A stretch of DNA of 64,000 nucleotides from JBAXAM01 sp964213355 (GCA_964213355.1 CAXOVY010000008.1:1-64000); one strand, 5' to 3'. Numbered from the stretch's first letter, positions 1 through 9,963 are shown. Made by a program: numbers and translations. The notes: generated by a model from the sequence alone, not told the origin.

Positions 1-14
1 TTTTCGGTGCAACT

Positions 15-1540
15 TTATGCTCTAGAGGGGTCAATTTTACATGGAAATTGACATCTAATTCTTGCTACAGCAACTTTCCAGCCAGAATATAGCATGGTAC
101 GCTGCTCTTCAGCCATCGTCGGATGAAAAGTTGATTTGGCCTGCCAAGTTTTCGCGATATCTTCTAGGTTTTTATACCAGCCTATTTGTAGCCCTGCTAA
201 AAAGGCTACCCCTAATGCTGTAGTTTCAATTTCTTTGGGTCGCTCAACTGGTACGGCAAGAATGTCTGCTAAAAACTCTCACAGAGCCAATCGTTTTTTA
301 CCATCCCCCCATCGATTCTTAGAGCTTTACATTTAGTAGCTCCATCAGCAACCATAGCATTCATTAAATCTAAACTCTGATAACCGATAGCTTCTAATTT
401 TGCGCGCACAATATGCTCAATACTTGTGTCTCTGGTAATACCTAAAATTGCTGCACGCGCATCTGAATCCCAATATGGCGCTCCTAAACCAGTAAATGCT
501 GGAACAAAATAAACTCCACCGGTGTTAGCCACAGACTGAGCAATTCTTGCGGTATCTGCCGAATTTTTTACCAATTTAATTTTATCTCTAAGCCATTGTA
601 CTCCAGCTCCAGCAGCAAAAATGCTGCCTTCTAAACCGTAAATTACTTTATTATTTAACCGATAAGCAATAGTAGTAAGTAGGCGATTTTTAGATTTAAC
701 GGCATGTACTCCAGTATTTAAAACCATGAAGCAACCTGTACCATAAGTACTTTTTATCATACCTGGCTGAAAACAAACCTGACCAATAGTAGCTGCTTGT
801 TGATCACCGGCTATGCCCATTATGGGAATAGCGGCACCAAAAATATCTTTTGCTGCTACACCAAAATCAGCACTAGAATCTCTTACTTCTGGCAATAATG
901 AAGCTGGAATGTTGAAATGTCTTAGCAGCCCCTTATCCCAAGATTGCGTGTAAATATTAAAAATCATAGTGCGAGAAGCATTGGTGGCATCGGTAGCATG
1001 AACTTTACCTCCCGTTAGGCGCCATAAAAGAAAGCTATCAATAGTGCCGAAAGCCAGCTCGCCACGATCAGCTTGTTCATGTGCACAAGGAACGTTATCA
1101 AGCAGCCACATAATTTTAGTTGCAGAAAAATATGGATCAATCAGAAGTCCCGTTTTTTCTTGAACAGTGTTTTCTAGATCCTGTTGTTTTAATTGTTTGC
1201 AAATATTATTGGTACGTCGATCTTGCCAAACAAGCGCATTATGAATTACTTCACCGGTTTTTCGATTCCAGATAACTGTTGTTTCTCTCTGATTAGTAAT
1301 GCCAAGAGCAGCAATTTGCGTAGGTTGAATTTGTCCTGCAAGTAACGCACTGCGACCAACTTTTACTGTATCACGCCAAATATCTTCCGGATCATGTTCT
1401 ACCCAACCATTTTCTGGAAAATGTTGAGGAAGGTGTTCTTGCGCGCTACTAATTGCCGTACCAGTACTATCGAAAACAATAGCTCTAGTGCTGGTAGTCC
1501 CTTGATCAATAGAAAGAATGTACGGTTTTTTGTTAGTCAT
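15..1540 (-). pseudogene. glpK: Glycerol kinase, frameshifted near its 3' end
   Basis: Glycerol kinase phosphorylates glycerol to sn-glycerol 3-phosphate with ATP in the cytoplasm. The start at 1540 (MTNKKPYILSIDQGTTSTRA) follows an AGGAG eight bases upstream. The FGGY-kinase hallmarks DQGTTSTRA, GIAGDQQAA and GLGAPYWD are present. The frame stops at 269 after NDWLCESF. In another frame the protein continues as LADILAVPVERP and ends at 15-17, the expected C-terminus of the family. Two extra bases in the GAGAG stretch at about 274-284 explain the break. Restored length is about 507 residues, normal for GlpK. It is divergent from glpF, a usual partner. The break is either a real mutation or a sequencing error; if real, the kinase loses its last 80 or so residues. 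Confidence 0.9.
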
Positions 1541-1726
1541 GCTGCTCACTCCTAAGTTACATTGTTTATTCTCTGAGAAACAGAGAAACATTATAATAAC
1601 TGCATTTAATACTGTAGTCACTTTTGTTTTATGTGCGACAGCCATGTTATGTGCGCTTTCTCCATTGGTAGTTTGTCGAGTGGAGTGATAATATGCGATA
1701 AAATTATGTTTCTAAAAGGAGGACTC

Positions 1727-2452
1727 ATGCAAAACTATTTTATTGGCGAACTCCTAGGTACTATGACTTTAATTTTGCTTGGCTGTGGCGGGGTTGCTAA
1801 TGTGCTTTTAAAAAAATGTAAAGGTGAGAATGGAGGATGGATTTGTATTACCGCAGGGTGGGCCTTTGCAGTCATCTTGGGCGTTTTTGTGGCTCAAGCA
1901 GCTGGCTCAGCGCAGGCTGATATTAATCCAGCAGTGACTGTAAGCAAATATTGTTTACACATTTACACCTGTTTTACTCAAGTAATTCTCCAAATTATAG
2001 CGCAATTAATTGGTGCCTTTGTTGGTGCAGTAATCGTCTGGCTAGCATATTTACCCCACTGGAAAGAAACTTCTGATAAAGTTCATAAGCTTGGCGTGTT
2101 TGCAACCTCACCGGCAATCTTGGATCTACGCAGTAATTTTCTTTGTGAAATTATAGGAACTTTTGTTTTGGTTTTAGGGATCGGCGCTTTAGTTACAAAC
2201 ACTACTATTATCGGCGGCTTAACACCATATTTTGTGGGTCTATTAGTGTGGTCCATTGGTTTATCTTTGGGTGGGCCAACAGGTTATGCGATTAACCCTG
2301 CACGTGATTTGGGGCCAAGATTAGCACATGCCATTTTACCAATTCCAGACAAGGGAAGCTCCGATTGGAATTATGCATGGGTTCCCATTGCTGGACCAAT
2401 CGTCGGCAGTTTAATAGGAGTACTTGTTTGGGGTTTTGTGTTTATAAAATAG
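1727..2452 (+). CDS. glpF: Glycerol uptake facilitator (aquaglyceroporin)
   Basis: Inner-membrane channel of the MIP family that lets glycerol diffuse into the cell. The start at 1727 (MQNYFIGELLGTMTLILLG) is chosen because AGGAGG lies just upstream; the frame is open further 5' but without family similarity. Both pore motifs are intact: INPAVT in the first half and INPARDLGPR in the second. The Asp after the second NPAR is the feature that separates glycerol facilitators from water-only aquaporins. Length (241 residues) and six hydrophobic helices plus two half-helices fit the family. It is divergent from glpK, so the 1541-1726 gap should hold promoters for both. Confidence 0.93.
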   Translation: MQNYFIGELLGTMTLILLGCGGVANVLLKKCKGENGGWICITAGWAFAVILGVFVAQAAGSAQADINPAVTVSKYCLHIYTCFTQVILQIIAQLIGAFVGAVIVWLAYLPHWKETSDKVHKLGVFATSPAILDLRSNFLCEIIGTFVLVLGIGALVTNTTIIGGLTPYFVGLLVWSIGLSLGGPTGYAINPARDLGPRLAHAILPIPDKGSSDWNYAWVPIAGPIVGSLIGVLVWGFVFIK

Positions 2453-2460
2453 TAACTATT

Positions 2461-2630
2461 CATGAGCGACGAGGCGTCACTGCAGATTCCGATTCCGCTT
2501 TAGCTTTAGGTGAAGCTTTAAAAATGGAGCCGGGTTTTGGCTTAATCTTCAAAAAAATTGGGATTTATGGCATGCTGAAAAAAAGTATGTGCATATAAGA
2601 CCGTTTATTTTGCATGAACAATTTGCTTGA
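2461..2630 (+). pseudogene. Remnant of a HigA-type (XRE) antitoxin
   Basis: The frame starting at 2461 reads HERRGVTADSDSALALGEAL then KMEPGF, the second half of a HigA-family helix-turn-helix antitoxin. Adding one T in the T-run at 2535-2538 restores FWLNLQKNWDLWHAEKKYV up to a stop at 2628-2630; the FWLNLQ block is characteristic of the family. A 6-bp tandem duplication (GATTCC twice, about 2486-2497) inserts two extra residues. The N-terminal half and any HigB toxin are missing, and the fragment abuts the glpF stop. This is a decayed gene, recognised by motif only. Confidence 0.7.
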
Positions 2631-2734
2631 GCAAAAGTTTAGTATGATTATCGTGTTAATCACACTTATTATCAATTACAACCAACAACTACGCTCCTCT
2701 GCACACCAATTGCATATTGAAAAATCTCGGCAGA

Positions 2735-4981
2735 TCAACTCTCAATTAACTTCATAAGAGTATCAATATCGGTTTTCATAATTACAGTTAGATAATCTGG
2801 AATTTCATTTTTTTCAAACTCTCTACCTGAAAATAAATATAATCTTGTAAAGCCATGTTCACGCAATTGCTTTAAAACATCAAAACCGCTTAACGCACTA
2901 CCCTTGAATTCATGATCTACGAGCATTATTGTGTCTTTATCGTATTTATGCACATTTTTTAAAAAGTTATCTGGATTACAATATTTATCCGCATTCTTAT
3001 TTTTAGTTTTGACAACTCTTACCACGGTATCACACATCATCTCACTATCATCTGCTATAACCAGATTAACTTTTTCTGCTTCCGCAACCGGGCTGCATTT
3101 TTCGTTAGCTTTACAGATTTCTATAGAAGCTTCTGTAGCCAAATCTTTGGGCAATATTCCTATTCCACTTTCAGCAGCAAATTTTTGTACCTCTATATCA
3201 GCATAATGGCTCGTTACTAAAGTGGCTCGTTCAAGATTCGTCTGCTTTATAACATCCATACCAGTTAAGCCATCTTGTTTCATTAGTTCTTTATCAGCTA
3301 ATAAATATATTTTATTCTTTTCTGGAAATGTATTGATGAAATTAATAGCTTCTTTGCCAATAATAAAATGTTTTAGTTGAATATCATTTTTATATTTTTT
3401 GAAATACATATCCCAAATGCCATGCATTGCAGGATCATCGTCTAAGATAATTACCGTGTCTCCCTCATTTAGCTTTATATCTTTTGCCAACCATTGTGGT
3501 GGAATAGCCATGGGAAAGGTTAGGATCATTTTAGTTCCTTCTCCTAACTTGGAAACAACGTCAAACTTACCTCTATTTAGTTCTATAGTTTCTCGGATTT
3601 GAGTAAGTCCTATACCATGTCCTTCTTTTTTATCTGTGGCTACTGTAGCTCCGCTTTTGATTTTATTAGCTGTTTCCTCGGACATTCCTTTGCCATTGTC
3701 TTGTATAATAATCTTAACATCTTTTTTTATCTCATCTATGCTAAGACTTAGATGCACCGTTCCCTTTTTACCCTCTAAGGCTTCTATGGCATTGTTAAAA
3801 AGATTGGAGATCATTCGCTTAAAATGTGATGGCTGTACTTTGATAAAAGCAAGCATGCTGTCGTGGCTATAGTCTTCAGTAAAGTCAATTAACAAACCTG
3901 TATTTTGAACTCTCTTTTCACTCAAAATTTGCATTAGAGATAAACTAACTATAATGGGCTTTTGTTCTTCCAACCCTGATGCTGCCTTATCTTTCTCATA
4001 TCTGCCTATTAAACTGCTGGCAACATCAATGATACTTGCAGCTGTTTCTCGAAGAGGAATACGAATTTCTTCAGGAATCTTTTCAGCATTATTTTCAACC
4101 ATTGCGTATATAGTACGAGCTGGTGAACGAATATCGTGGGATACTTGGTCAGAGATTTTTATTATTTCTTTTTGTCTTTCGTTTTCGATCTTTAATCGTG
4201 CTGCTTCTTTTTCTGAGGTAATGTCAATTGAAATACCAATAGTCCCAATAATTTTTCCATCATCGTCATACAACGGTGCTATAAAGGCATTAAAATATTT
4301 AATCGCATTAGTTGCGAGATCTCTAATTGATTCTTCAGCGTAAAGTGTTCTGCCCGTTCGTATTACTTCTTGATGGTGGCTCACTATCCCATCTGCCATT
4401 TCTTTAGAATAAAGATCATAGGGCGTTTTACCGGCGAAATCTTTGTCATAAGAGGTAGTACCAGAAATCTCAAAACAATGTTTATTTACACCCAAATATT
4501 CCTGATTCATACCTAACCAATAAAAAGGAATTGGTACAATCTGAGCAATTTTTTCAAGATGCTCAAATACTTTTGCTTTTTTTGATCGCCCAATCTCTTT
4601 TTTTTCCTCCGTAATATCAATTGAAGTACCAATTGTACCAATAACCTTCTCATCATCATCGTATAGGGGTGCTATTGTTGCATTAAAATGTTTAATTTCG
4701 CCAGTCGTGTTATCTATGATCGACTCTTCCGTAGAAAGTGTTTTACCAGTTTGTGCCACCTCCTTGTGGTGTTGCACTATATTTTCCGCCATTTCTTTGG
4801 GATAAAGGTCGTAAGGAGTTTTACCAGCAAAATCTTTATCGTATGATTTAGTCCCTGTAGCTTTTAAGACAAGTCCATTTATACCTAAATATCTCTGATT
4901 CAAGTCCAACCAATAAATAGGGGTAGGAAGGAGCTTGGCAATCATTTCAAGATGCCGAAGCGCTTCTGCTTTTTTTGTCAT
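2735..4981 (-). CDS. Soluble hybrid sensor kinase PAS-PAS-HK-REC-REC
   Basis: A 748-residue cytoplasmic hybrid histidine kinase with no membrane segment. Two PAS domains (about 7-128 and 138-258) are clearly duplicates: both contain SYDKDFAGKTPYDLY and end GTIG.SIDIT. The phosphoacceptor is His282 in VSHDIRSPAR. The ATPase domain has the N box (NLFNNAIEAL, about 393-402), G1 (DNGKGM, 428-433) and G2 (GHGIGL, 454-459). Two receiver domains follow: REC1 (about 508-620; Asp563, Lys612) and REC2 (about 638-745; acidic pair 644-645, Asp689, Lys736). There is no output domain, so a separate partner or phosphotransferase is expected. The start is 15 bases after the NRPS stop on the same strand, so the two are probably co-transcribed. 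The ligand is unknown. Confidence 0.9.
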   Translation of the reverse strand: MTKKAEALRHLEMIAKLLPTPIYWLDLNQRYLGINGLVLKATGTKSYDKDFAGKTPYDLYPKEMAENIVQHHKEVAQTGKTLSTEESIIDNTTGEIKHFNATIAPLYDDDEKVIGTIGTSIDITEEKKEIGRSKKAKVFEHLEKIAQIVPIPFYWLGMNQEYLGVNKHCFEISGTTSYDKDFAGKTPYDLYSKEMADGIVSHHQEVIRTGRTLYAEESIRDLATNAIKYFNAFIAPLYDDDGKIIGTIGISIDITSEKEAARLKIENERQKEIIKISDQVSHDIRSPARTIYAMVENNAEKIPEEIRIPLRETAASIIDVASSLIGRYEKDKAASGLEEQKPIIVSLSLMQILSEKRVQNTGLLIDFTEDYSHDSMLAFIKVQPSHFKRMISNLFNNAIEALEGKKGTVHLSLSIDEIKKDVKIIIQDNGKGMSEETANKIKSGATVATDKKEGHGIGLTQIRETIELNRGKFDVVSKLGEGTKMILTFPMAIPPQWLAKDIKLNEGDTVIILDDDPAMHGIWDMYFKKYKNDIQLKHFIIGKEAINFINTFPEKNKIYLLADKELMKQDGLTGMDVIKQTNLERATLVTSHYADIEVQKFAAESGIGILPKDLATEASIEICKANEKCSPVAEAEKVNLVIADDSEMMCDTVVRVVKTKNKNADKYCNPDNFLKNVHKYDKDTIMLVDHEFKGSALSGFDVLKQLREHGFTRLYLFSGREFEKNEIPDYLTVIMKTDIDTLMKLIES

Positions 4982-4996
4982 TCCATTTACTCCATG

Positions 4997-7900
4997 TTAT
5001 TTTAATAACTTAAGGTATTTATTAAATACACTATTGGTAATAGGTAACCACTTAAAACCCAATTGTTTTAAAATATTTCTTGTTCTGTTTTGTAATACTG
5101 TAATGGAAGCGATATTCTGTATCTTCCCTCTCTCCATCCATCCTTGATGCAGCAAAAACTTTACGATTAGATCATGATAAATATTTTTGTTCAAGTTATA
5201 CGCAATATTATCAACAAACCGTTCCATTGTTAACGTTGTAAATAGTGACGTACCGTCATTTGCCAACACATTATACATGTTAAACAGATGCGGATTAAAC
5301 ACATGATAAATATTATTATCCAGCTGTTTTTTATCAAATAGTTTAACTACTGCCTTTGCTGTTAAGTCCGCTTGAGATATCTCGACCATGCTGATGTCTT
5401 GGGCAATGCATTGCATTTTAAATAAACATTTTAACCAATTATAAAAAGCATTTTCTTCTACGTTCTCCTGTGGCCGTTGGTTTTCCGCCATAAATGCTAA
5501 ATTACCAACGCGATAAATATTGCTATTTATTCCATATTTTCGACATCTGATTGTTTCTTGTTCTCCTAGTAGCTTTGTCTGGACATAAACATTATCCCTC
5601 TTTTCTAAAGCATCTGGTAAGTCATCTTCTGTATATGAGTATTCTTCGCAATTTGGAATAAATCCGAAATTTAATACTGAATAAGTAGAAATATAGTGGA
5701 AATCTTTTGACTTGGTTAATTTAGCAAACCCAAGCAGATTTATCGTTGATTGAACATTAGCCGAATAAAATTTATTATAATCTCCATAATGTTTAACCAA
5801 AGCTGCTGAGTGGATTATGCTATCAATTTTTGCTGTTAAAGGTCGGTATTTTTTGGATGGCAATCCCAAATCACTTTTTTCGATATCGGCTTTAATAACA
5901 AAAACACGAGAACCATAAACACCATCTAATGTTTTATCAAAATAAAATTGAAATTTTTTATTGATACGATCAATTGCTTCTTTTTCCGAATTTGCTCGTA
6001 TTAGTAAAAACACATTGTAATCTGTAAGTTTTAATAATTGATTAAGGATATTGCAGCCTAAATATCCTGTTGCTCCGGTTAACAAAACATTAGAAATTGG
6101 CTTTTGTAAAGAATAATCTAGACGTAAATTGCCGCTATCTTTTAGATAGAGGGCTGTTTTTTCTTGTAACCCCTTATTAACCGTACGATTTTTATCTGAT
6201 TTCTTTCGATATGACAATTTTACCTGTTCCAATTTTTGTCTAAGTATATCTCTTCCAAAAGATAAGTTTTCAGCAAGTTTCTTCGGGGTTCGCAAATTGA
6301 ATATATCAACAATTTTAATATCAAAATTACTCTGCAAAATTGCAACCAATTGAATCGCTTGTATAGAACTTCCACCACATATAAAAAAATCGTCGTTTAC
6401 TCCAATTTTTTCTGTTCCCAAAATCTTGGCAAATGCTGCACATATCGATTGTTCTTGTCTATTACTTGGTGCCTCATATTTATTATCATCTTCAGGTTTT
6501 AACTCAAACAACATTTTTCTATCTAGCTTGCCATTTATTGTCAATGGCAATTCATTTAAGTAAAACAACGCTCTTGGCAATGCATATTCCGGTAGTTGCT
6601 TTGTCAAATAATCTCGTATTTTTGTTTCGTCTAACTTTTTATCTGCTACATAATAGGCTAACAAATACTTATCACTTGTTTGCTCTAAAGCACGTTCTTT
6701 TACCAGCACTACAGATTGTTTAACATCCGGATAATTCGATAGCTTATTTTCTATTTCGCCCAACTCTATACGATAACCCCTGATCTTAACCTGAAAATCA
6801 TTGCGGCCTATGTACTCAAGATTTCCATCAGGTAACCAACGAACTAAATCACCAGTTTTATATAATCTCTCATTTTTGTTTTGTGATTTTTCTTCTTTGT
6901 TTTGAAATGGATTGGAAATAAATTTTTCTGCTGTTAAGTCGGGATGGTTAAGATAGCCGCGAGCCAAACATTCACCTCCGATCACAAGCTCACCAATAGT
7001 GCCAATTGGCAAGATGTCTAATTTATTATCTACTACATAACATTTAACATTGTTTATTGATTTACCTATTGGGATGTTTTTATATTGTTTATCAAGTATA
7101 AAATTGGTTGTATAAACAGTGTTTTCAGTTGGCCCATAACCATTAGACACCCTATATGATTGCTCAGTAAATTTTTCTAATTTTTCTCCAGCAACAATTA
7201 GATTTACTAAACTAGTATTTTCTAGATCAAAAAATAATTCTGCGAACTTGGTAGGCAAAAAAGCATAAGCAACATTATGTCTATGAAAAAAGTCATTTAT
7301 TGCTGCTGGATTTGTCCGATCTTCCTTTGGCACAACATGCAAAGCTCCACCGGATAATAGTATTGGATATATTTCGATAACTGAAGCATCAAAGCCAAAT
7401 CCAGCATATTGACTACCAACACTCTTGCTATTTAACCCATTAAAGTTAATCAAATATATTATACAACTCGCAACAGTACGATGTTCTATTAAAACGCCTT
7501 TAGGATTTCCTGTTGTACCTGAAGTATAAATAACATAAATAAGATTAGTACTTGTTATTGCTGTAATTGGATTTGTGTTTTTTTGGTTTGATAATTCTTT
7601 TTGTGTTTTTTTGTTAACAATAGAGATTACTGTTGTATTCCCCACTTTTTGTCTTTCTTGTTCAACAAGAAGTTGTATTTTGTTTGTGTATTTGTCGTTA
7701 GTTAGTACTACTTTTGTCTTTGTATCTTTTAAAATGTATCCAATTCGCTCATCTGGATAACTAGGATCAATCGGAACATAAGCCGCGCCAGATTTTAATA
7801 CCCCAAGCATTGCTATAATAATCTGCTCGCTTCTGTCTAAGCACAATGCAATCAAATCATCTGGCTTAATGTTGTAATTAGATAATAAATAATGAGCAAG

Positions 7901-9400
7901 TCGGTTGGCATGTTGATTTAGTTCTCGATAGGTAAGCTTAGTATCTTCATATACAACGGCAATATTATTTGGCGTTTTTAATACTTGTTCTTCAAAAAGT
8001 TGGTGGATAGTTTTGTCTCTGGGATAATCTTTCTCGGTTTGATTAAATTCGTATACTATTTTTCGGTATTGTTCATCGTATAGAAGATTGTAGCTTGATA
8101 TTGATTTTATATTATTTCCACACGTTAAATCTTCTAATATTTCAGAATATAGTTTTTTGTAACTAGTTATGAAATTGTTTATTAGCCCATCATCGAATGT
8201 TTTTCTATCGTATCTGATTCTATAGTTTAACTTGTTACCTCTTGCATCGTGTTCGAATAACAAAATATCTTTTGTTACCCCATCTGTGCTAAATTCAGAG
8301 TGTGTCTCTGCTTTTGTTATTCCATTGAAACTAAATGGATGTTCTCGAAAGAATGTTTGGGCAAAACATATATCTAACAACTGCTTATTATGATTGTCTT
8401 GAATAATATTGGCTATAGGATAATAACCATACTTGATATCATCTCGCATTGTTGATCTAAAAAAATCTTTACTTTGATCAAATAAATCAACGATTGTCGT
8501 ATCTTGGTTAAATTGATATGGAATTAGATTGGTATTTATCTGTGCGCCATAAATAAAGTCCAACCCCTCTTTGATAGCTATTGGATAACTTATAGCAAAA
8601 CGTTCTTGTCCAGTATATCTATGCAAAAGCAGAGCAAAGATACATTGGCCGTAGATATATGGTGTTATTCCATGCGTCAATTTGATTTGCTTCAGCTTAG
8701 CGAGCTCTGCCTCGCAACAACTAAACTTGACTATTCCTGTCGGATTAAGCAATTTATTGGTATTCTGCTTATCATAATCTTTATTCAGCTTTAAAAAACT
8801 TAAGTCAACATTTTCAGCGTCAGATAACTGCTGCTGCCAAAATTCTTTATATTTGGCTTTGTTTTGCTCCAAATTAGAAGATAGCTTGTCGGTTAGATCG
8901 GCTATTGCTTTTATCTGATCGTCAAAGGTGTATTTAGCAATATAACTTTCATCATTATAATAATTAGAGATTGCCTCAAATACGCCAGGATCTAAAGAGG
9001 CGCTACCATCCATAACAAGATGATGCATAACAATAATAAATCTATAAGTATGGTTGCCAGTGTGTACTAACTTAAATCTATATAATGGTTCATTATGCAA
9101 ATCGAAACTACGGCTTATATATGATGATAATTCAGACGAATTAACAGTGCTATCTAGGTACTCTAATTCATTAATACTGTCATTTTTTACTAGATATGGT
9201 TCGCCATCAATATCTTGGACATGACTATTTAATAAAACACACTCTGCAACGTATTTTTTTAATGCGGCTCTTAGTCGATCTACATCTAAATTACCGTAGA
9301 GTGTTTGGTCTATTGATAAGTTATAACGGCAACCGTTTGGATCGAGTAACCATTCGGTATAAAAGATCTTGGCATATGGAGATAATTTGATTTTGTACAT
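4997..9400 (-). CDS. Single-module NRPS, C-A-T-reductase
   Basis: Multidomain peptide-type synthetase of 1467 residues. Condensation domain about 1-430 with the active motif HHLVMDG at 126-132. Adenylation domain about 460-965: YTSGTTGNPKG (625-635), NGYGPTENT (753-761), YKTGDL (847-852), and Lys958 in NGKLDRK. Carrier domain about 978-1045 with the pantetheine Ser1012 in FFICGGSSIQ. The C-terminal thioester-reductase domain (about 1103 to the end) starts with the NAD(P)-binding motif TGATGYLG at 1108-1115 and has a YxxxK motif in YVQTKLLGE. The complete condensation domain suggests it joins an acyl or aminoacyl donor to one amino acid, then releases the product reductively as an aldehyde or alcohol. 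No phosphopantetheinyl transferase, MbtH or exporter lies nearby. The next gene is a sensor kinase. Product unknown. Confidence 0.93.
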   Translation of the reverse strand: MYKIKLSPYAKIFYTEWLLDPNGCRYNLSIDQTLYGNLDVDRLRAALKKYVAECVLLNSHVQDIDGEPYLVKNDSINELEYLDSTVNSSELSSYISRSFDLHNEPLYRFKLVHTGNHTYRFIIVMHHLVMDGSASLDPGVFEAISNYYNDESYIAKYTFDDQIKAIADLTDKLSSNLEQNKAKYKEFWQQQLSDAENVDLSFLKLNKDYDKQNTNKLLNPTGIVKFSCCEAELAKLKQIKLTHGITPYIYGQCIFALLLHRYTGQERFAISYPIAIKEGLDFIYGAQINTNLIPYQFNQDTTIVDLFDQSKDFFRSTMRDDIKYGYYPIANIIQDNHNKQLLDICFAQTFFREHPFSFNGITKAETHSEFSTDGVTKDILLFEHDARGNKLNYRIRYDRKTFDDGLINNFITSYKKLYSEILEDLTCGNNIKSISSYNLLYDEQYRKIVYEFNQTEKDYPRDKTIHQLFEEQVLKTPNNIAVVYEDTKLTYRELNQHANRLAHYLLSNYNIKPDDLIALCLDRSEQIIIAMLGVLKSGAAYVPIDPSYPDERIGYILKDTKTKVVLTNDKYTNKIQLLVEQERQKVGNTTVISIVNKKTQKELSNQKNTNPITAITSTNLIYVIYTSGTTGNPKGVLIEHRTVASCIIYLINFNGLNSKSVGSQYAGFGFDASVIEIYPILLSGGALHVVPKEDRTNPAAINDFFHRHNVAYAFLPTKFAELFFDLENTSLVNLIVAGEKLEKFTEQSYRVSNGYGPTENTVYTTNFILDKQYKNIPIGKSINNVKCYVVDNKLDILPIGTIGELVIGGECLARGYLNHPDLTAEKFISNPFQNKEEKSQNKNERLYKTGDLVRWLPDGNLEYIGRNDFQVKIRGYRIELGEIENKLSNYPDVKQSVVLVKERALEQTSDKYLLAYYVADKKLDETKIRDYLTKQLPEYALPRALFYLNELPLTINGKLDRKMLFELKPEDDNKYEAPSNRQEQSICAAFAKILGTEKIGVNDDFFICGGSSIQAIQLVAILQSNFDIKIVDIFNLRTPKKLAENLSFGRDILRQKLEQVKLSYRKKSDKNRTVNKGLQEKTALYLKDSGNLRLDYSLQKPISNVLLTGATGYLGCNILNQLLKLTDYNVFLLIRANSEKEAIDRINKKFQFYFDKTLDGVYGSRVFVIKADIEKSDLGLPSKKYRPLTAKIDSIIHSAALVKHYGDYNKFYSANVQSTINLLGFAKLTKSKDFHYISTYSVLNFGFIPNCEEYSYTEDDLPDALEKRDNVYVQTKLLGEQETIRCRKYGINSNIYRVGNLAFMAENQRPQENVEENAFYNWLKCLFKMQCIAQDISMVEISQADLTAKAVVKLFDKKQLDNNIYHVFNPHLFNMYNVLANDGTSLFTTLTMERFVDNIAYNLNKNIYHDLIVKFLLHQGWMERGKIQNIASITVLQNRTRNILKQLGFKWLPITNSVFNKYLKLLK

Positions 9401-9753
9401 ATCTTAATATTAGAACATCTTTTTGTTGACACTTTCGCTCCTTACTTTTTCTCTTCCTCTTTATTACTTCACTAAAGCTAAATTGAACTAACACTAGCTG
9501 CTGCAATATACACCCAATTAAAACGATTTTTCATGGTTTTTGTCCAGCGATCTGAAGGTTTTTAACCAATAAGGCTATAAGCTATGATCAACACTGTCCA
9601 ATTGTATAACTGTAGCACGTCTTTTTTATAACACATTAAGAAAACCTTAACTCAAACACTACCAATTGAAATTGACATGGCAATACCTAGTCCTGCGCCT
9701 CGCTGCGTTCGGTTTGAACTAGGCCCTATGGGGTAATCGTTGTTTATAAGATC

Positions 9754-9777
9754 GGTAGGCGCAAGCTTTAGCTTGCG
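9754..9777 (+). repeat. Fragment of the GGTAGGCGC dispersed repeat
   Basis: GGTAGGCGCAAGCTTTAGC matches the left end of the full element at 48326 (GGTAGGCGCAGGCTTTAGC) at all but one base. Here it continues into its own short hairpin instead of the element interior, so this is a truncated or solo end. Confidence 0.55.
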
Positions 9778-9882
9778 TTATTTAATCGTGAGCAAAGGCT
9801 TTGTATATACTAGAACTGTTGCAACGGTTCCTTTGTCTACTTTGATATTTTCATATTCCCCAAAAGATAGTTTTTAACCTTT

Positions 9883-9911
9883 TTGAATTTTTACTCAAGT
9901 ACTGATATTCT
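9883..9911 (+). promoter_or_regulatory. Sigma-70 promoter of mrcA
   Basis: TTGAAT at 9883-9888 and TATTCT at 9906-9911 are separated by 17 bases and lie about 50 bases upstream of the mrcA start. This is a by-eye consensus match. Confidence 0.55.
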
Positions 9912-9963
9912 ATTACAAAAAAATTGTTACATAATTAGCAACAATTAACTGGAAATTCTATAA

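Larger units (their letters stand above)
9401..9963. other. Intergenic region upstream of NRPS and mrcA
   Basis: A 563-base gap between the divergent NRPS and mrcA genes, with no convincing coding frame. It holds an imperfect inverted repeat (CCTAGT at 9686-9691 with ACTAGG at 9718-9723), a hairpin CGCAAGC/GCTTGCG at 9760-9777 that begins with the GGTAGGCGC motif of the dispersed repeat found upstream of glyQ, and a good sigma-70 promoter for mrcA. The NRPS promoter should lie in the first 150 bases, but I see no strong match. Confidence 0.7.

Noticed and set aside
1631..1726. Longer N-terminus for GlpF from an upstream ATG
   Set aside because: The extension shows no similarity and AGGAGG is placed for the ATG at 1727.
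4997..9400. Lys2-type aminoadipate reductase
   Set aside because: It has a full condensation domain with HHxxxDG, which Lys2 lacks, and the neighbourhood has no lysine genes.
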